Below are positions 14,936 through 24,478 of a stretch of 54,623 bases of DNA, one piece after another. The translations under genes were made by a program, and so were the position numbers. The notes under the pieces were generated by a model. That model saw only the letters and a program-made list of their open reading frames with translations, searched no databases and had not been told where the DNA came from. Origin of the DNA: Comamonadaceae bacterium (GTDB lineage Bacteria > Pseudomonadota > Gammaproteobacteria > Burkholderiales > Burkholderiaceae_C); the NCBI GenBank assembly GCA_003599455.1, contig QZKF01000046.1, forward strand, positions 1-54,623, read 5' to 3'. Within the stretch, counting starts at the first letter, position 1, and each line of letters begins with the position of its first letter.

Positions 14936-15298
14936 ATGAAAAACAAGCTTTCAGCCGGCGGCCTGGTCTACTCCACCGAGGCCGGCCGCATGTGCCCGGG
15001 CTGCCGCCAACCGGTGGCCCAGTGCGTGTGCAAGCAGGTGGCCGCGGCGCCCGTGGGCGACGGCGTGGTGCGCGTGTCGCGCGAGACCAAGGGCCGGGGC
15101 GGCAAGGCGGTCACGCTGGTCAAGGGGTTGATGCTGGACGCGGACGCCATGCTCGCGCTGGGCAAGCAGCTCAAGGCCGCCTGCGGATCGGGCGGCACGG
15201 TGAAGGATGGCGTGATCGAAATCCAGGGCGACCACATCGAGCGGGTGATGGCGGCCCTGAAGGCCCAGGGCCACATCGTGAAGCGCGCGGGCGGTTGA
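14936..15298 (+). CDS. yciH: SUI1/eIF1-like translation factor YciH
   Basis: 120 residues. The N-terminal part has two Cys pairs (CPGC and CVC) that could bind zinc. Residues about 45-115 form the SUI1/eIF1 fold with VRVSRETKGRGGKAVTLVKGL and a TVKDGVIEIQGDH segment. YciH is a dispensable bacterial eIF1 homologue thought to affect start-codon selection under stress. Start ATG 14936 with GAGG close upstream; longer frames reach into the divergent helicase gene and are not supported. Confidence 0.93.
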   Translation: MKNKLSAGGLVYSTEAGRMCPGCRQPVAQCVCKQVAAAPVGDGVVRVSRETKGRGGKAVTLVKGLMLDADAMLALGKQLKAACGSGGTVKDGVIEIQGDHIERVMAALKAQGHIVKRAGG

Positions 15299-15322
15299 CG
15301 CACCCGCCGCGCTGTCTTCACT

Positions 15323-15472
15323 TCAGAACGGCTTGCGCCCGCTGATCAGGCGCAGCAGCACCATGACCACGGCGATCACGAGCAGGACGTGAACGAAGCC
15401 GCCCAGGGTGGTCGAGGTGACCAGACCCAGCAGCCAGAGGACGAGCAAAACGACGGCAATGGTGTACAGCAT
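15323..15472 (-). CDS. Small Lmo0937-family membrane protein (DUF5670-like)
   Basis: 49 residues: MLYTIAVVLLVLWLLGLVTS, then TLGGFVHVLLVIAVVMVLLRLI and a short basic tail. This two-helix pattern matches the Lmo0937 family of tiny inner-membrane proteins, often found in general-stress clusters. It is the last gene of the minus-strand envelope/stress set and starts 14 bases after the preceding gene. Confidence 0.82.
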   Translation of the reverse strand: MLYTIAVVLLVLWLLGLVTSTTLGGFVHVLLVIAVVMVLLRLISGRKPF

Positions 15473-15486
15473 GGTGTTCTTTCGAT

Positions 15487-15852
15487 TCAGGGTGATGGAG
15501 GAAGTCGGCGCACACGCGCCCAGAGCAGGGCAAGCCCCACGGCGGTGGCGGCGACCAGCGTGGTCAGCAGCGGCCGCCGGCGCAGCAGGCTGAAGCCGGC
15601 GCCTGCTGCGAGCAGGCCGACGGTGGGGGCCGACGAGCGGGGAACGGGTTTCATCCACCATTTGGCGAGCGCACCCAGGGCGATGCCCGTGACCGGGTGG
15701 GCACTGAGCTGCCGGATCCAGGGCAGGCTGGCGAGCTGGCCGAGCCCGCTGCCGGCAAACGCGGTGCGTTTCGCCTGGTCGTGCTCCAGCCACAGCCGCG
15801 CTTGCGCGCGGTTGCGCTCCAGGCGCTGCGCCGGGGTTTCGGTGGGGTTCAT
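15487..15852 (-). CDS. YqjK-like/hypothetical membrane protein of the stress cluster
   Basis: 121 residues. A charged N-terminal helix (ETPAQRLERNRAQARLWLEHDQAK) precedes a hydrophobic centre with two likely membrane segments (about 75-90 and 92-110) and an Arg-rich end. By position after a YqjE-like gene it corresponds to YqjK in yqjD-E-K type loci, but similarity is too weak to assign. The ATG at 15852 overlaps the upstream stop in ATGA. Confidence 0.7.
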   Translation of the reverse strand: MNPTETPAQRLERNRAQARLWLEHDQAKRTAFAGSGLGQLASLPWIRQLSAHPVTGIALGALAKWWMKPVPRSSAPTVGLLAAGAGFSLLRRRPLLTTLVAATAVGLALLWARVRRLPPSP

Positions 15853-16232
15853 GGGGCCACCGGGCCGCGCAGCAGCGCGGCGTCTTCGGCCAGTTGCAGC
15901 CGCAGCGCGGCAAAGGCCTCGGGTTGCGGGTGCCGGCTCGCGCTCCACAAGACCAGCAGGCCCAGCAGGCCCGGGGCCAGCGGCGTGGCCCACAACAGCC
16001 ATGGCAGGCGGATCACCTGCTCGGGCAAGGACGCCCACAACAGAATGGCCACACCGGCGAGCACCGCAGCGATGCCGAGGCAGGCCAGGCCTGCCACCTG
16101 CAACGCCAGGCGCCGCTTGATGTGCGCGCCGCTCACCGACAGCTCGTCGGCCAGCAGACCCGCATAGGCGGCCGCGTGCTCGGCCAGCAACTGCGGTTGC
16201 GCGGCCGCCAGCCGGAACACGGGGTGCAGCAT
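15849..16232 (-). CDS. YqjE-like/phage-holin-family membrane protein
   Basis: 127 residues: an N-terminal amphipathic helix (about 1-40), two transmembrane helices (about 44-66 and 74-97) joined by a short loop, and a C-terminal helix rich in Ala, Leu and Arg. This is the layout of YqjE/holin-superfamily III proteins that accompany DUF883 proteins. It overlaps the following gene by four bases and begins 17 bases after the DUF883 gene stop. Despite the family name there is no sign of phage lysis function. Confidence 0.78.
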   Translation of the reverse strand: MLHPVFRLAAAQPQLLAEHAAAYAGLLADELSVSGAHIKRRLALQVAGLACLGIAAVLAGVAILLWASLPEQVIRLPWLLWATPLAPGLLGLLVLWSASRHPQPEAFAALRLQLAEDAALLRGPVAP

Positions 16233-16249
16233 GGGCGCGCGATCCGGGC

Positions 16250-16636
16250 TCAGCGGCCCGAGTGGCCGTTGTGGCGGCTGGTCATCAGCGCCAGCAGGCC
16301 CATCAGCGCGGCGCCCAGGGCCGCGGCCATGAGGACCGACTTGACCGGCTCATGCTGGATGTAGTGGGTGGTGACGTCCTTGGCGTGCAGGGACTTCTCG
16401 CGCAACTGGCTGGCGCTGTCGCGCACCTTGTCCATGCCGCGGTGCGCCAGGGCTTCCGAGTCCGAGACCAGTTGCCGCAAGGCGGTGCCGGTTTCCTGGC
16501 GCGCGTGATCGAGGCTGGTGGACACGTCGTCCATGCCGTTGTGGATGGCTTGCCGGGTGGAACTGGCCACTTGCTCGGCGCTGCGGGCCACGTTGGCGAC
16601 ACTGCTGTCGCCTGCGGATTTGTCTGAATGGATCAT
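16250..16636 (-). CDS. ElaB/YqjD/DUF883-family membrane-anchored protein
   Basis: 128 residues. A long charged helical region (about 10-95) with Ser/Ala/Arg heptads precedes one C-terminal membrane helix (about 100-119) and a His/Gly tail. E. coli YqjD and ElaB, the nearest known relatives, sit in the inner membrane and bind ribosomes in stationary phase; whether this protein does is inference. Start at 16636 with AAAGGGA upstream. Member of the six-gene stress cluster. Confidence 0.85.
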   Translation of the reverse strand: MIHSDKSAGDSSVANVARSAEQVASSTRQAIHNGMDDVSTSLDHARQETGTALRQLVSDSEALAHRGMDKVRDSASQLREKSLHAKDVTTHYIQHEPVKSVLMAAALGAALMGLLALMTSRHNGHSGR

Positions 16637-16698
16637 GGGTGTCCCTTTCTGAATGAAGAGAAGACATCGTGAGACGAAACGGGCCGGGGCCCGCCCGT

Positions 16699-16932
16699 TC
16701 ACTTCTTGTTGGTGTCGACCTGGTTGCCGATGTAGCCACCGATGGCGGCGCCGCCGAGCGTGCCGATGGTGCTGCCACCGGTCAGCACGGCGCCGCCCAC
16801 GGCACCCGCACCCGCGCCGATGGCGGTGTTCTGGTCCTGCCGCGACATGCCGCTGCAGGCGCCCAGGCTTGCGGCCAGGGTCAGGATGGCCAGCGCTGTG
16901 ATCGAGCGCATGGATGATGGGGTGGTTTTCAT
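16699..16932 (-). CDS. Glycine-zipper lipoprotein (OsmB-like)
   Basis: 77 residues. A signal peptide with lipobox LGAC predicts a lipid-modified Cys at about residue 26. The mature part is a glycine zipper: GAGAGAVGGAVLTGG and GGAAIGGYIGN, as in OsmB/SlyB-type outer-membrane lipoproteins induced by osmotic stress. AAAGG lies eight bases upstream of the ATG. It lies between the BON-domain lipoprotein and the DUF883 gene. Confidence 0.87.
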   Translation of the reverse strand: MKTTPSSMRSITALAILTLAASLGACSGMSRQDQNTAIGAGAGAVGGAVLTGGSTIGTLGGAAIGGYIGNQVDTNKK

Positions 16933-16977
16933 GGCAGTGCCTTTGAAGATGGACCGGTGGACAGGGAGATGCGGGAC

Positions 16978-17298
16978 TTACTTCTTCAACCGCATGTCGT
17001 TCTTGACCGAGGTGACGCCACTGACGCCACCGGCCACGGCCACGGCGCGCTGGATGTCGGCCTGCGAGTTCACGAACCCGCTGAGCTGGACCGCACCCTT
17101 GAAGGTCTCGACGTTGATCTCGGCCGACTTCAGGGACGGGTCGTTGAAGATGGCGGCCTTCACCTTGGTGGTGATGGCGGTGTCGTCGATGTACTGGCCG
17201 GCGCTGGCCTGCTTGGGGCTGGCGGTACAGCCGGCCATGGTCACCAGGGCGGCGGCGACGGCGAGCATCAAGGCGGGAGCGAATTGGCGTGTTTTCAT
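16978..17298 (-). CDS. BON-domain lipoprotein (OsmY-like)
   Basis: 106 residues. Signal peptide with lipobox MAGC (lipid Cys at about residue 24), then one BON domain (about 36-103): DDTAITTKVKAAIFNDPSLKSAEINVETFKGAVQLSGFV and VAGGVSGVTSVKNDM. BON domains bind phospholipid and occur in OsmY/DolP-type envelope-stress proteins. It is the first gene of the minus-strand set; the promoter should lie in the 17299-17471 gap. Confidence 0.9.
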   Translation of the reverse strand: MKTRQFAPALMLAVAAALVTMAGCTASPKQASAGQYIDDTAITTKVKAAIFNDPSLKSAEINVETFKGAVQLSGFVNSQADIQRAVAVAGGVSGVTSVKNDMRLKK

Positions 17299-17471
17299 GG
17301 TGTTTTCCTGTGCAGTTTGGGATGGAGCCGCCGGTGTTCATGCCGGCGTGCCCCGTGGCGCAAGGGACTTGTGTCCTGCGCCAGTGAATCCATGCTATGT
17401 GCCGCGCCCGGGCGCGTCTGTGCGCCAGCGCACCCTGTCCGATGCGCCGGCTTTCGAGGACGCGCGAGGCT

Positions 17472-18203
17472 TCAGCGCAGGACGTGCAGCAGGCGGTCGA
17501 GCCCGCCTTCGTTGATGGCCACCATGGCCTGCGCGCGCACCGCGGGCTTGGCGTGGTAGGCCACCGAGAGACCGGCCACACCCATCATGGGCAGGTCGTT
17601 GGCGCCGTCTCCCATGGCAATGCACTGCGAGGGCGCTATGCCCAGCAGCGAGGCCACCTCCAGCAAGGTGCGGCGCTTCTCGGCGCCGTCGCAGATGTCG
17701 CCCCAGGGCTGGTCGACCATGCGGCCGGTGAGCTGGCCGCAGTTCGGGCCACTCTCCACCTCGAGCACGTTGGCGCGCGTGAAGTCGATGCCCAGGCGTT
17801 CGCGCACACGCTCGCTGAAGAAGGTGAATCCGCCCGAGACCAGCAGCACCTTGAGACCTGCCGCCTTGCAGGCGTTGATGAGTTCGGCGGCGCCCGGGTT
17901 GATGCGCAGGCGCTCGGTGTAGACCTGTTCCATGTCGGCGATGGTCACGCCGCGCAACAGGGCCACTCGTTTGCGCAGGCTGTCCTTGTAGTCGGTGATC
18001 TCGCCGCGCATGGCGGCTTCGGTGATCGCGGCGACCTCGGCCTTCTTGCCCACGGCGTCGGCGATCTCGTCCACGCACTCGATGCTGATGAGCGTGGAGT
18101 CCATGTCGAAGGCGATGAGCTTGAAGTCGCTCAGTTTCAGCGGCGGCGTGAAGCCCTGGACGGTCAGGCCGGGCGCGAATTCGGTGGCGGTTGTCGTGGT
18201 CAT
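17472..18203 (-). CDS. serB: Phosphoserine phosphatase
   Basis: 243 residues. This HAD-superfamily enzyme removes phosphate from O-phosphoserine, the last step of serine synthesis. Motif I is DMDSTLISIECVDEIAD with the nucleophile Asp at about 34, motif II is SGGF, and motif III with the Mg-binding loop is GDGANDLPMM. It lacks the N-terminal ACT domain present in some SerB proteins. ATG 18203 begins MTTTTATEF. It follows mfd by 17 bases, so it is probably in the same transcript. Confidence 0.95.
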   Translation of the reverse strand: MTTTTATEFAPGLTVQGFTPPLKLSDFKLIAFDMDSTLISIECVDEIADAVGKKAEVAAITEAAMRGEITDYKDSLRKRVALLRGVTIADMEQVYTERLRINPGAAELINACKAAGLKVLLVSGGFTFFSERVRERLGIDFTRANVLEVESGPNCGQLTGRMVDQPWGDICDGAEKRRTLLEVASLLGIAPSQCIAMGDGANDLPMMGVAGLSVAYHAKPAVRAQAMVAINEGGLDRLLHVLR

Positions 18204-18220
18204 GGCGTGCAGCAGGATGG

Positions 18221-21200
18221 TCAGGCGGTTTCGGTGGTCTTGTGGGGCTGCCCGAGCGAGCGCAGCACGTCGCGCACCAGCTGCACGCGGTCTTTCACCT
18301 CGGGCAGGGCGCGCTCGATGCGCAGCTTCTCGTTGCCCGCGAGCTTGATGTGGCGGTTCTTCTGGATCAGCTCGATGATGCGCATCGAGTCGAACGGCGG
18401 GTTGGCGCGGAAGGTGATCTGGATCACGCCGGGTGCCGCGTCGACCTTGACCACGCCGTAGGGCGCGCTGATGCAGCGCAGGCGGTGCACGTCGATCAGC
18501 GTCTGCGCCTGCGGTGGCAGCTTGCCGAAGCGGTCCACGATTTCTTCGAGCAGCGCATCCACCTGGTCGGTGTTCTTTGCGGTGGCCAGCTTCTTGTAGA
18601 ACGACAGGCGCAGGTGCACGTCGCCGCAGTAATCGCTGGGCAGCAGGGCCGGTGCGTGCAGGTTGATGTCGGTCGTGACCGACAGCGGCGAGAGCAGATC
18701 GGGCTCGCGGCCCGCTTTCAGCGAACGCACGGCTTCGCTGAGCATCTCGTTGTAGAGCTGGAAGCCCACTTCGAGCATGTTGCCGCTCTGGTTCTCGCCC
18801 AGCACCTCGCCGGCGCCGCGGATTTCCAGGTCGTGCATGGCCAGGTAGAAGCCGCTGCCGAGTTCCTCCATTTGCTGGATCGCGTCCAGCCGCTGCGAGG
18901 CCTGCTTGGTCAGACCCTCGATGTCCGGCACCATGAGGTAGGCGTAGGCCTGGTGGTGGCTGCGGCCCACGCGCCCGCGCAGCTGGTGCAGCTGTGCCAG
19001 GCCGAACTTGTCGGCGCGGCTCATCACGATGGTGTTGGCGGTGGGCACGTCGATGCCGGTCTCGATGATGGTGGAGCACAGCAGCAGGTTGTAGCGCTGC
19101 GCCACGAAGTCGCGCATCACGCGTTCGAGCTCGCGCTCGGGCATCTGGCCGTGTGCGATCGCGATGCGCGCCTCGGGCAATATCTCCTCGAGCTTCTGGC
19201 GCCGGTTCTCGATGGTCTCGACCTCGTTGTGCAGGAAGTAGACCTGCCCGCCGCGCTTGAGCTCGCGCAGCACGGCTTCACGGATCACGCCGTTGCCCTC
19301 GTTGCGCACGAAGGTCTTGATGGCCAGGCGGCGCTGCGGTGCGGTGGCGATCACCGAAAGGTCTCGCAGGCCTTCGAGCGCCATGCCCAGCGTGCGCGGA
19401 ATCGGTGTGGCGGTGAGCGTGAGCACGTCGACCTCGGCACGCAGGGCCTTCATCTGCTCCTTGTGGCGCACGCCGAAGCGGTGTTCCTCGTCGATGATGA
19501 GCAGGCCCAGGTCCTTGAACTTCACGCTCTCGCTCAGCAGCTTGTGCGTGCCGACCACGATGTCCACCGAACCATCGGCCAGGCCCTTGGCCGCGGCGTT
19601 GATTTCCTTGGTCGAGCGGAAGCGGCTCATCTCGGCCACCTTCACCGGCCACTTGGAGAAGCGATCGGAAAGCGTCTGGAAATGCTGTTCGGCCAGCAGC
19701 GTGGTGGGCGCAAGGAAGGCCACCTGGCGCCCGCCGGTGACCGCCACGAAGGCGGCGCGCAGCGCCACCTCGGTCTTGCCGAAACCCACGTCGCCGCAGA
19801 CCAGCCGGTCCATCGGGCGCGGGCTGATCATGTCCTGAATGACGGCGTGAATCGCAGCGCGCTGGTCGGCGGTTTCCTCGAAACCGAAGTCGTTGGCGAA
19901 CACCTCGTAGTCCTGCGCCGAGTAACGGAAGGCGTGGCCCTGGCGCGCGGCGCGGCGCGCGTAGATGTTGAGCAGCTCGGCCGCGGCATCGCGCACCTGC
20001 TCGGCCGCTTTGCGCTTGGCCTTCTCCCACTGGCCGCTGCCCAGGCGGTGCAGCGGCGCCTCGTCGGCGCTCACGCCCGTGTAGCGGCCGATCAGCTGCA
20101 ACTGGCTCACCGGCACGTAGAGCACGGCCTTGTCGGCGTATTCGAGGTGCAGGAATTCCATCAGCGCGGGCGACCCATCGGGGTTCTTCTCGCCCATGTC
20201 CATGTTCACCAGGCCCCGGTAGCGGCCGATGCCGTGCGCGTTGTGCACCACCGGATCGCCGAGGTTGAGCTCGGACAGGTCCTTGATCAGGGCATCGACG
20301 TCGCTGACCTGTTCCTGCTTCTTGCGCCGGCGCGTGGTCGGGCCGGCGGCGAAGAGTTCGGTCTCGGTGACGAAGTCGATGCCGTCGTCGAGCCACGAGA
20401 AACCGACCGTCAGCGCGGCGGTGGCGATGCCGGTCTTTTCGTCGCTGGCCTGGAACTCGGCGAGCGAGTCGAAGGCCGGCGGGTTGACGCCGCTGGCGCG
20501 CAGGAAGTCGAGCAGGCTCTCGCGCCGGCCGTCGCTCTCGGCCAGCAGCAGCACGCGGTGCGCGGTGTTGCGGATGTGGCTCTGCAGGCGCGAGAGAGGG
20601 TCTTCCGCGCCGCGCACCACGGACAGGTCGCCCAGTTTCTGCACGTGCGCGCCGTGTTCGATGACCTCCTGCGCCGGGCGCACCACGAGCTGCGCGTGCA
20701 GGTTGGCGCGGGTGTAGAACTGCTCCGTGGCGAGGAACAGCGCCTCGGGCGGCAGCACCGGCCGCTCGGGGTCGCCCTTGAGCAGGCGGTAGCGGTCTTT
20801 CGTGTCCTGCCAGAAACGCTGGAACGCGGGCTCCAGGTCGCCGTGCAGCACCACCATGGCGTCCGCGCCGAGGTAGTCGAACACGGTGGCGGTGTCGTCG
20901 AAGAACAGCGGCAGGTAGTACTCGATGCCGGCCGTGGCCACGCCGTTGCCGATGTCCTTGTAGATGCGGCTCTTGGTCGGGTCGCCCTCAAGCAGCTCGC
21001 GCCAGCGGCTGCGGAATTTGCCGCGCGCCGCGTCGTCCATCGGGAACTCGCGCCCGGGCAGCAGCCGCACCTCGGTCACCGGGTACAAGCTGCGCTGGCT
21101 GTCGGGGTCGAAGGTGCGGATGCTGTCAATCTCGTCGTCGAACAGGTCCACGCGGTAGGGCACCAGGCTGCCCATGGGGAAGAGGTCGATCAGGCCACCG

Positions 21201-21703
21201 CGCACCGCGTATTCGCCGGGGCTCACCACCTGCGTCACATGCTGGTAACCCGCCAGGGTGAGCTGGCCCTTGAGCCGGGCCTCGTCGAGCTTCTGCTTGA
21301 CCTTGAAGTGGAAGGTGTAGCCGGCCAGAAAGGACGGCGGCGCGAGCCGGTACAGCGCGGTGGTGGCGGGCACCAGCACCACGTCGGCGCCGGTGTCCTT
21401 GTCGCGCTGCGAGATGCGCCACAGCGTGGCCAGGCGTTCACTGATCAGGTCCTGGTGCGGCGAAAAGGTGTCGTAGGGCAGCGTTTCCCAGTCGGGAAAC
21501 AGCGCGCAGCGCAGGCCGGGCGCGAAGAACGCCATTTCATCGATCAGGCGCTGCGCGTCGTTGGCGTCGGCGGTGACGATGGCGGTGAGCCGGCCGGCGG
21601 CCTTTTCGCGCGCGCCGAGTTGCGCCAGCAGCAGGGCGTCGGCCGATCCACCAGGGTGGGGCAGGGTGTGGCGTTTGCCGGGGGTGAGTTTGGGCAAGTC
21701 CAT
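18221..21703 (-). CDS. mfd: Transcription-repair coupling factor
   Basis: 1160 residues, full family length. Mfd removes RNA polymerase stalled at DNA damage and recruits UvrA. The UvrB-like N-terminal part (about 1-330), the RNA-polymerase-interacting domain around the HGIGRY segment (about 490), and the RecG-like translocase are present: Walker [14 protein letters not shown] box ([10 protein letters not shown]), [13 protein letters not shown], and [16 protein letters not shown] near residue 910. The C-terminal regulatory domain is also present. The ATG at 21703 is followed by MDLPKLTPG. It is divergent from ispD with a gap of about 120 bases. Confidence 0.97.
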   Translation of the reverse strand: MDLPKLTPGKRHTLPHPGGSADALLLAQLGAREKAAGRLTAIVTADANDAQRLIDEMAFFAPGLRCALFPDWETLPYDTFSPHQDLISERLATLWRISQRDKDTGADVVLVPATTALYRLAPPSFLAGYTFHFKVKQKLDEARLKGQLTLAGYQHVTQVVSPGEYAVRGGLIDLFPMGSLVPYRVDLFDDEIDSIRTFDPDSQRSLYPVTEVRLLPGREFPMDDAARGKFRSRWRELLEGDPTKSRIYKDIGNGVATAGIEYYLPLFFDDTATVFDYLGADAMVVLHGDLEPAFQRFWQDTKDRYRLLKGDPERPVLPPEALFLATEQFYTRANLHAQLVVRPAQEVIEHGAHVQKLGDLSVVRGAEDPLSRLQSHIRNTAHRVLLLAESDGRRESLLDFLRASGVNPPAFDSLAEFQASDEKTGIATAALTVGFSWLDDGIDFVTETELFAAGPTTRRRKKQEQVSDVDALIKDLSELNLGDPVVHNAHGIGRYRGLVNMDMGEKNPDGSPALMEFLHLEYADKAVLYVPVSQLQLIGRYTGVSADEAPLHRLGSGQWEKAKRKAAEQVRDAAAELLNIYARRAARQGHAFRYSAQDYEVFANDFGFEETADQRAAIHAVIQDMISPRPMDRLVCGDVGFGKTEVALRAAFVAVTGGRQVAFLAPTTLLAEQHFQTLSDRFSKWPVKVAEMSRFRSTKEINAAAKGLADGSVDIVVGTHKLLSESVKFKDLGLLIIDEEHRFGVRHKEQMKALRAEVDVLTLTATPIPRTLGMALEGLRDLSVIATAPQRRLAIKTFVRNEGNGVIREAVLRELKRGGQVYFLHNEVETIENRRQKLEEILPEARIAIAHGQMPERELERVMRDFVAQRYNLLLCSTIIETGIDVPTANTIVMSRADKFGLAQLHQLRGRVGRSHHQAYAYLMVPDIEGLTKQASQRLDAIQQMEELGSGFYLAMHDLEIRGAGEVLGENQSGNMLEVGFQLYNEMLSEAVRSLKAGREPDLLSPLSVTTDINLHAPALLPSDYCGDVHLRLSFYKKLATAKNTDQVDALLEEIVDRFGKLPPQAQTLIDVHRLRCISAPYGVVKVDAAPGVIQITFRANPPFDSMRIIELIQKNRHIKLAGNEKLRIERALPEVKDRVQLVRDVLRSLGQPHKTTETA

Positions 21704-21805
21704 GAAGGAGGGTGGCTGGTGGGTGGACTTGTGGAATGTGCAAGGGCGACACGGCCATGACGAACACCCCCGGCCTGGATCGGCAGGGGGTGTGAGCGCT
21801 GATTT

Positions 21806-21811
21806 TAGAAT
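21806..21811 (+). promoter_or_regulatory. Candidate -10 box for ispD
   Basis: TAGAAT eleven bases before the ATG at 21823, with no clear -35. It would give a very short leader. Confidence 0.35.
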
Positions 21812-21822
21812 GCAGGCACACC

Positions 21823-22545
21823 ATGCCCGATGCCGACGCCGAATTGACCCACGATACCCCGCCCCGCTGCCACGCGCTGCTGCCCTGCGCAGGCACGGGT
21901 TCCCGGGCCGGCACCGAGCTGCCCAAGCAGTACCAGCCGATCGCCGGTCAGTCCATGGTGATGCACACGCTGGCGGCGCTGCGCGCGGTGGCCCGGCTCG
22001 ACCGCTGCGTGGTCGTCATCGCGCCCGACGATGCTTTCTGGGCCTCGCAGCCCGTGGGCGCGGTGCTGGCGCGCTGCGGTGGCGCCACGCGCGCCGAGAG
22101 CGTCTTCAACGGCCTGCAGGCCCTGCTGGAACAGGGGGCGGATGCGAACGACTGGGTGCTGGTGCACGATGCCGCGCGCTGCCTGGTCACGCCGGCCCAG
22201 GTCGATGCCTTGATCGACGCCTGCTGGAACGACGCCGTGGGTGGTCTGCTCGCGCTGCCCCTGCCCGACACGCTCAAGGCCGCGACCGACGGCCGCGTGG
22301 CCGCCACGGTGGACCGCGCCGACAAGTGGCTCGCTCAGACGCCGCAGATGTTTCGCCTCGGGGCCTTGCGCGATGCGCTGGCCGCCACGGCCGGCCGGGG
22401 TTTTGCCGGCGTGACCGACGAAGCCAGCGCCATGGAAATGGCCGGCCACAGGCCTTTGCTGGTGCGCGGCAGCGCGCAGAACCTCAAGATCACCTACCCC
22501 GAGGACTTCGCGCTGGCCGAAGCCCTGCTCAGGAGCCGCCCATGA
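21823..22545 (+). CDS. ispD: 2-C-methyl-D-erythritol 4-phosphate cytidylyltransferase
   Basis: 240 residues. It joins MEP with CTP to make CDP-ME in the non-mevalonate isoprenoid pathway. The Gly-rich nucleotide loop [10 protein letters not shown] lies at about residues 22-31, [11 protein letters not shown] follows, then [11 protein letters not shown] (about 122-132) and the [10 protein letters not shown] active-site segment (about 176). The N-terminal 17 residues are an extra polar leader. Start at 21823 is the first ATG after the candidate promoter. It overlaps ispF by four bases (ATGA). Confidence 0.95.
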   Translation: MPDADAELTHDTPPRCHALLPCAGTGSRAGTELPKQYQPIAGQSMVMHTLAALRAVARLDRCVVVIAPDDAFWASQPVGAVLARCGGATRAESVFNGLQALLEQGADANDWVLVHDAARCLVTPAQVDALIDACWNDAVGGLLALPLPDTLKAATDGRVAATVDRADKWLAQTPQMFRLGALRDALAATAGRGFAGVTDEASAMEMAGHRPLLVRGSAQNLKITYPEDFALAEALLRSRP

Positions 22546-23039
22546 ACACCGCCCCCCCATTCCGCATTGGCGAGGGCTGGGACGTGCACGCGCTCGTACC
22601 CGGTCGCCCGCTCATCATTGGCGGCGTGAACATCCCGCACAGCCAGGGCCTGCTCGGTCATTCCGATGCCGACGTGCTGCTGCACGCCATCACCGACGCG
22701 CTGCTGGGCGCGGCCGCGCTGGGCGATATCGGCCGCCACTTCCCCGACACCGATGAGCGCTTCAAGGGTGCCGATTCCAGCGCGCTGCTGGCCGAGGCCG
22801 CGCGCCGCGTGCGCGCGGCGGGCTTCGAGATCGGCAACATCGACAGCACGGTGATCGCGCAGGCGCCCAGGCTGGCCCCGCACATCGCGGGCATGTGCGA
22901 GGGCATTGCGCGCACGCTGGGCCTGGCGGTGGGCCAGGTCAATGTGAAGGCCAAGACGGCCGAGAAGATCGGTCCGGTGGGGCAGGGCCTGTCGATCGAG
23001 GCGCGCGCGGTGGCGCTGTTGATGACCACGGCGCCCTGA
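22542..23039 (+). CDS. ispF: 2-C-methyl-D-erythritol 2,4-cyclodiphosphate synthase
   Basis: 165 residues. It cyclises CDP-ME 2-phosphate to MEcPP. The metal-binding pattern GEGWDVHAL is at about 9-17, followed by [18 protein letters not shown] and [10 protein letters not shown], then the [15 protein letters not shown]-terminal motif. AGGAG stands seven bases upstream of ATG 22542. ispD and ispF act two steps apart and are commonly adjacent. A GC-rich hairpin between the ispF and envZ stops (about 23053-23070) may end both transcripts. Confidence 0.96.
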   Translation: MNTAPPFRIGEGWDVHALVPGRPLIIGGVNIPHSQGLLGHSDADVLLHAITDALLGAAALGDIGRHFPDTDERFKGADSSALLAEAARRVRAAGFEIGNIDSTVIAQAPRLAPHIAGMCEGIARTLGLAVGQVNVKAKTAEKIGPVGQGLSIEARAVALLMTTAP

Positions 23040-23074
23040 CTCGAGCCCGCGCGGTGGGGCCCCGTGGGGCCCGC

Positions 23075-24478
23075 TCAGGCGGGGGCCCTGACCAGCTTCA
23101 TGTGGGCCGCCAGGCCGCCGGTGCTGCTGTTGGCCAGCGCAAACCGTCCACCCATGCGCGCCACGGCGCGGTCCACGATGGCCAGCCCCAGGCCGGTGCC
23201 GGTGGCCGAAGTGCGAGAGACATCGCCGCGGAAGAAGGGCTGCGTGAGCTGCTCGAGCTGGTCGGGGTTGACGCCCTGGCCATAGTCGCGCAGCTTGATC
23301 AGCACCGAGTCGTCCTTGGCCTTGGCCGCGATCTCCACCCGCGTCATGCCGGTCTCGGGGTCGCGCCCGTAGCGCATGGCGTTCTCCAGCAGGTTGGCGA
23401 ACACGCGCTGCAGTTCCACCGCATCACCCATCACCACGGTCTCGCGCGGGATGTTGGTGGTGATGTAGGTGTTGGGGTCCTGGCCCACCGAGAAGATCGC
23501 GGCGTCCACCACCTGGTTGAGGTTCACGCGCTCCGGTTTGATGTGGTCGGGCCGTGCGTAGTCCAGGAACTTGTCGATGATGGCGTTGACCTGCTCGATG
23601 TCGGCGGACATGTGCTCGCGCGCCTGCGGGTCGTCCACGCTCATCTCGGTTTCCAGGCGCAACCGCGCCAGCGGCGTGCGCAGGTCGTGCGAAATGCCGG
23701 CGAGCATGAGGGCTCGGTCCTGTTCGATCTTGCTCAGGCGCTGGGCCATGCGGTTGAAGCCGATGTTGACCTCGCGGATTTCGCTGGTGGCCACCGCCTC
23801 GTTGAGCTGGCTGGCATTGAAGTCGCCCTCGCGCACCCGGCTGGCGGCGAACGAGAGCTTCTTCAATGGCCGGTTGATCAGGCGCGCGATCAGCGCCGCG
23901 CCCGTGAGCGAGAGCAGGGCGGCCGTGCCGAGCCAGATGAGCCAGGTCGTGCCCGCCACCGGGCCGATGCGCGACGGATCGGTGAGCAGCCAGTAGGGGT
24001 CGCCGTCGATGGTGAATCCTATCCACAGGCCGGGCGCGCCATTGACCTCACGCGCCACCAGCGTGTCCGGCCCCAGCCGCGCGTTGAGGCGCTCGGCCAC
24101 GTTGCGGCTCAGCGCGTCGGTGTTGTAGAGACGGAAGGTGTCGGTTGGCTCGCGCGGGGCGATGCGCAGGCCCTCTTCGCTGGCCAGTGTCTTGATGAGC
24201 GAGACGCGGGCGATGGCGTCCGAGTGCACCAGCGCCGCGCGGCTCAGGTTGACCAGCGAGGCCAGCTGGTTCGCGCTTTGCAGCGCACGGGGTTCGTACT
24301 CGAGCGCGCGGAAGGTCTGCAGCCATGCCACGATGCAGCCGATGAGCAGCAGCGCGAGAAAGAAGAAGGTGCGCCAGAACAGACTGACGCCCCGCGAGGG
24401 GCGCATTTCCAGCGGCGCAGGCGCCGTCTCCAGCGAAGCGGGCTGGGTCTCAAACGGAACGCGCGACTCGTCGGCCAT
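23075..24478 (-). CDS. envZ: Sensor histidine kinase EnvZ
   Basis: 467 residues. Two membrane segments (about 33-53 and 176-200) bracket a periplasmic domain. A HAMP linker (about 200-252) precedes the dimerisation helix with phosphoacceptor His264 in SHDLRTPL. The ATPase domain has an N-box near NLLENAMRYG, DYGQGV and GTGLGLAIV. The order matches EnvZ, the osmosensor kinase for OmpR. Its ATG overlaps the ompR stop by one base, so the two are co-translated. A Pro/Glu-rich 30-residue cytoplasmic leader precedes the first helix. Confidence 0.93.
   Translation of the reverse strand: MADESRVPFETQPASLETAPAPLEMRPSRGVSLFWRTFFFLALLLIGCIVAWLQTFRALEYEPRALQSANQLASLVNLSRAALVHSDAIARVSLIKTLASEEGLRIAPREPTDTFRLYNTDALSRNVAERLNARLGPDTLVAREVNGAPGLWIGFTIDGDPYWLLTDPSRIGPVAGTTWLIWLGTAALLSLTGAALIARLINRPLKKLSFAASRVREGDFNASQLNEAVATSEIREVNIGFNRMAQRLSKIEQDRALMLAGISHDLRTPLARLRLETEMSVDDPQAREHMSADIEQVNAIIDKFLDYARPDHIKPERVNLNQVVDAAIFSVGQDPNTYITTNIPRETVVMGDAVELQRVFANLLENAMRYGRDPETGMTRVEIAAKAKDDSVLIKLRDYGQGVNPDQLEQLTQPFFRGDVSRTSATGTGLGLAIVDRAVARMGGRFALANSSTGGLAAHMKLVRAPA

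Noticed and set aside
15849..16232. Phage holin as evidence of a prophage
   Set aside because: No lysin, structural or replication genes are nearby; the YqjE-like context explains it.
16250..17581. 443-codon minus-strand frame through the small stress genes
   Set aside because: The shorter genes have clear starts, lipoboxes and family patterns; the fused frame crosses their gaps only by lack of stops.
18191..21760. Very long open frame antisense to mfd
   Set aside because: It mirrors a real, full-length Mfd in a high-GC gene, has no recognisable domain and is His/Gln/Val/Leu-rich in the way typical of shadow frames.
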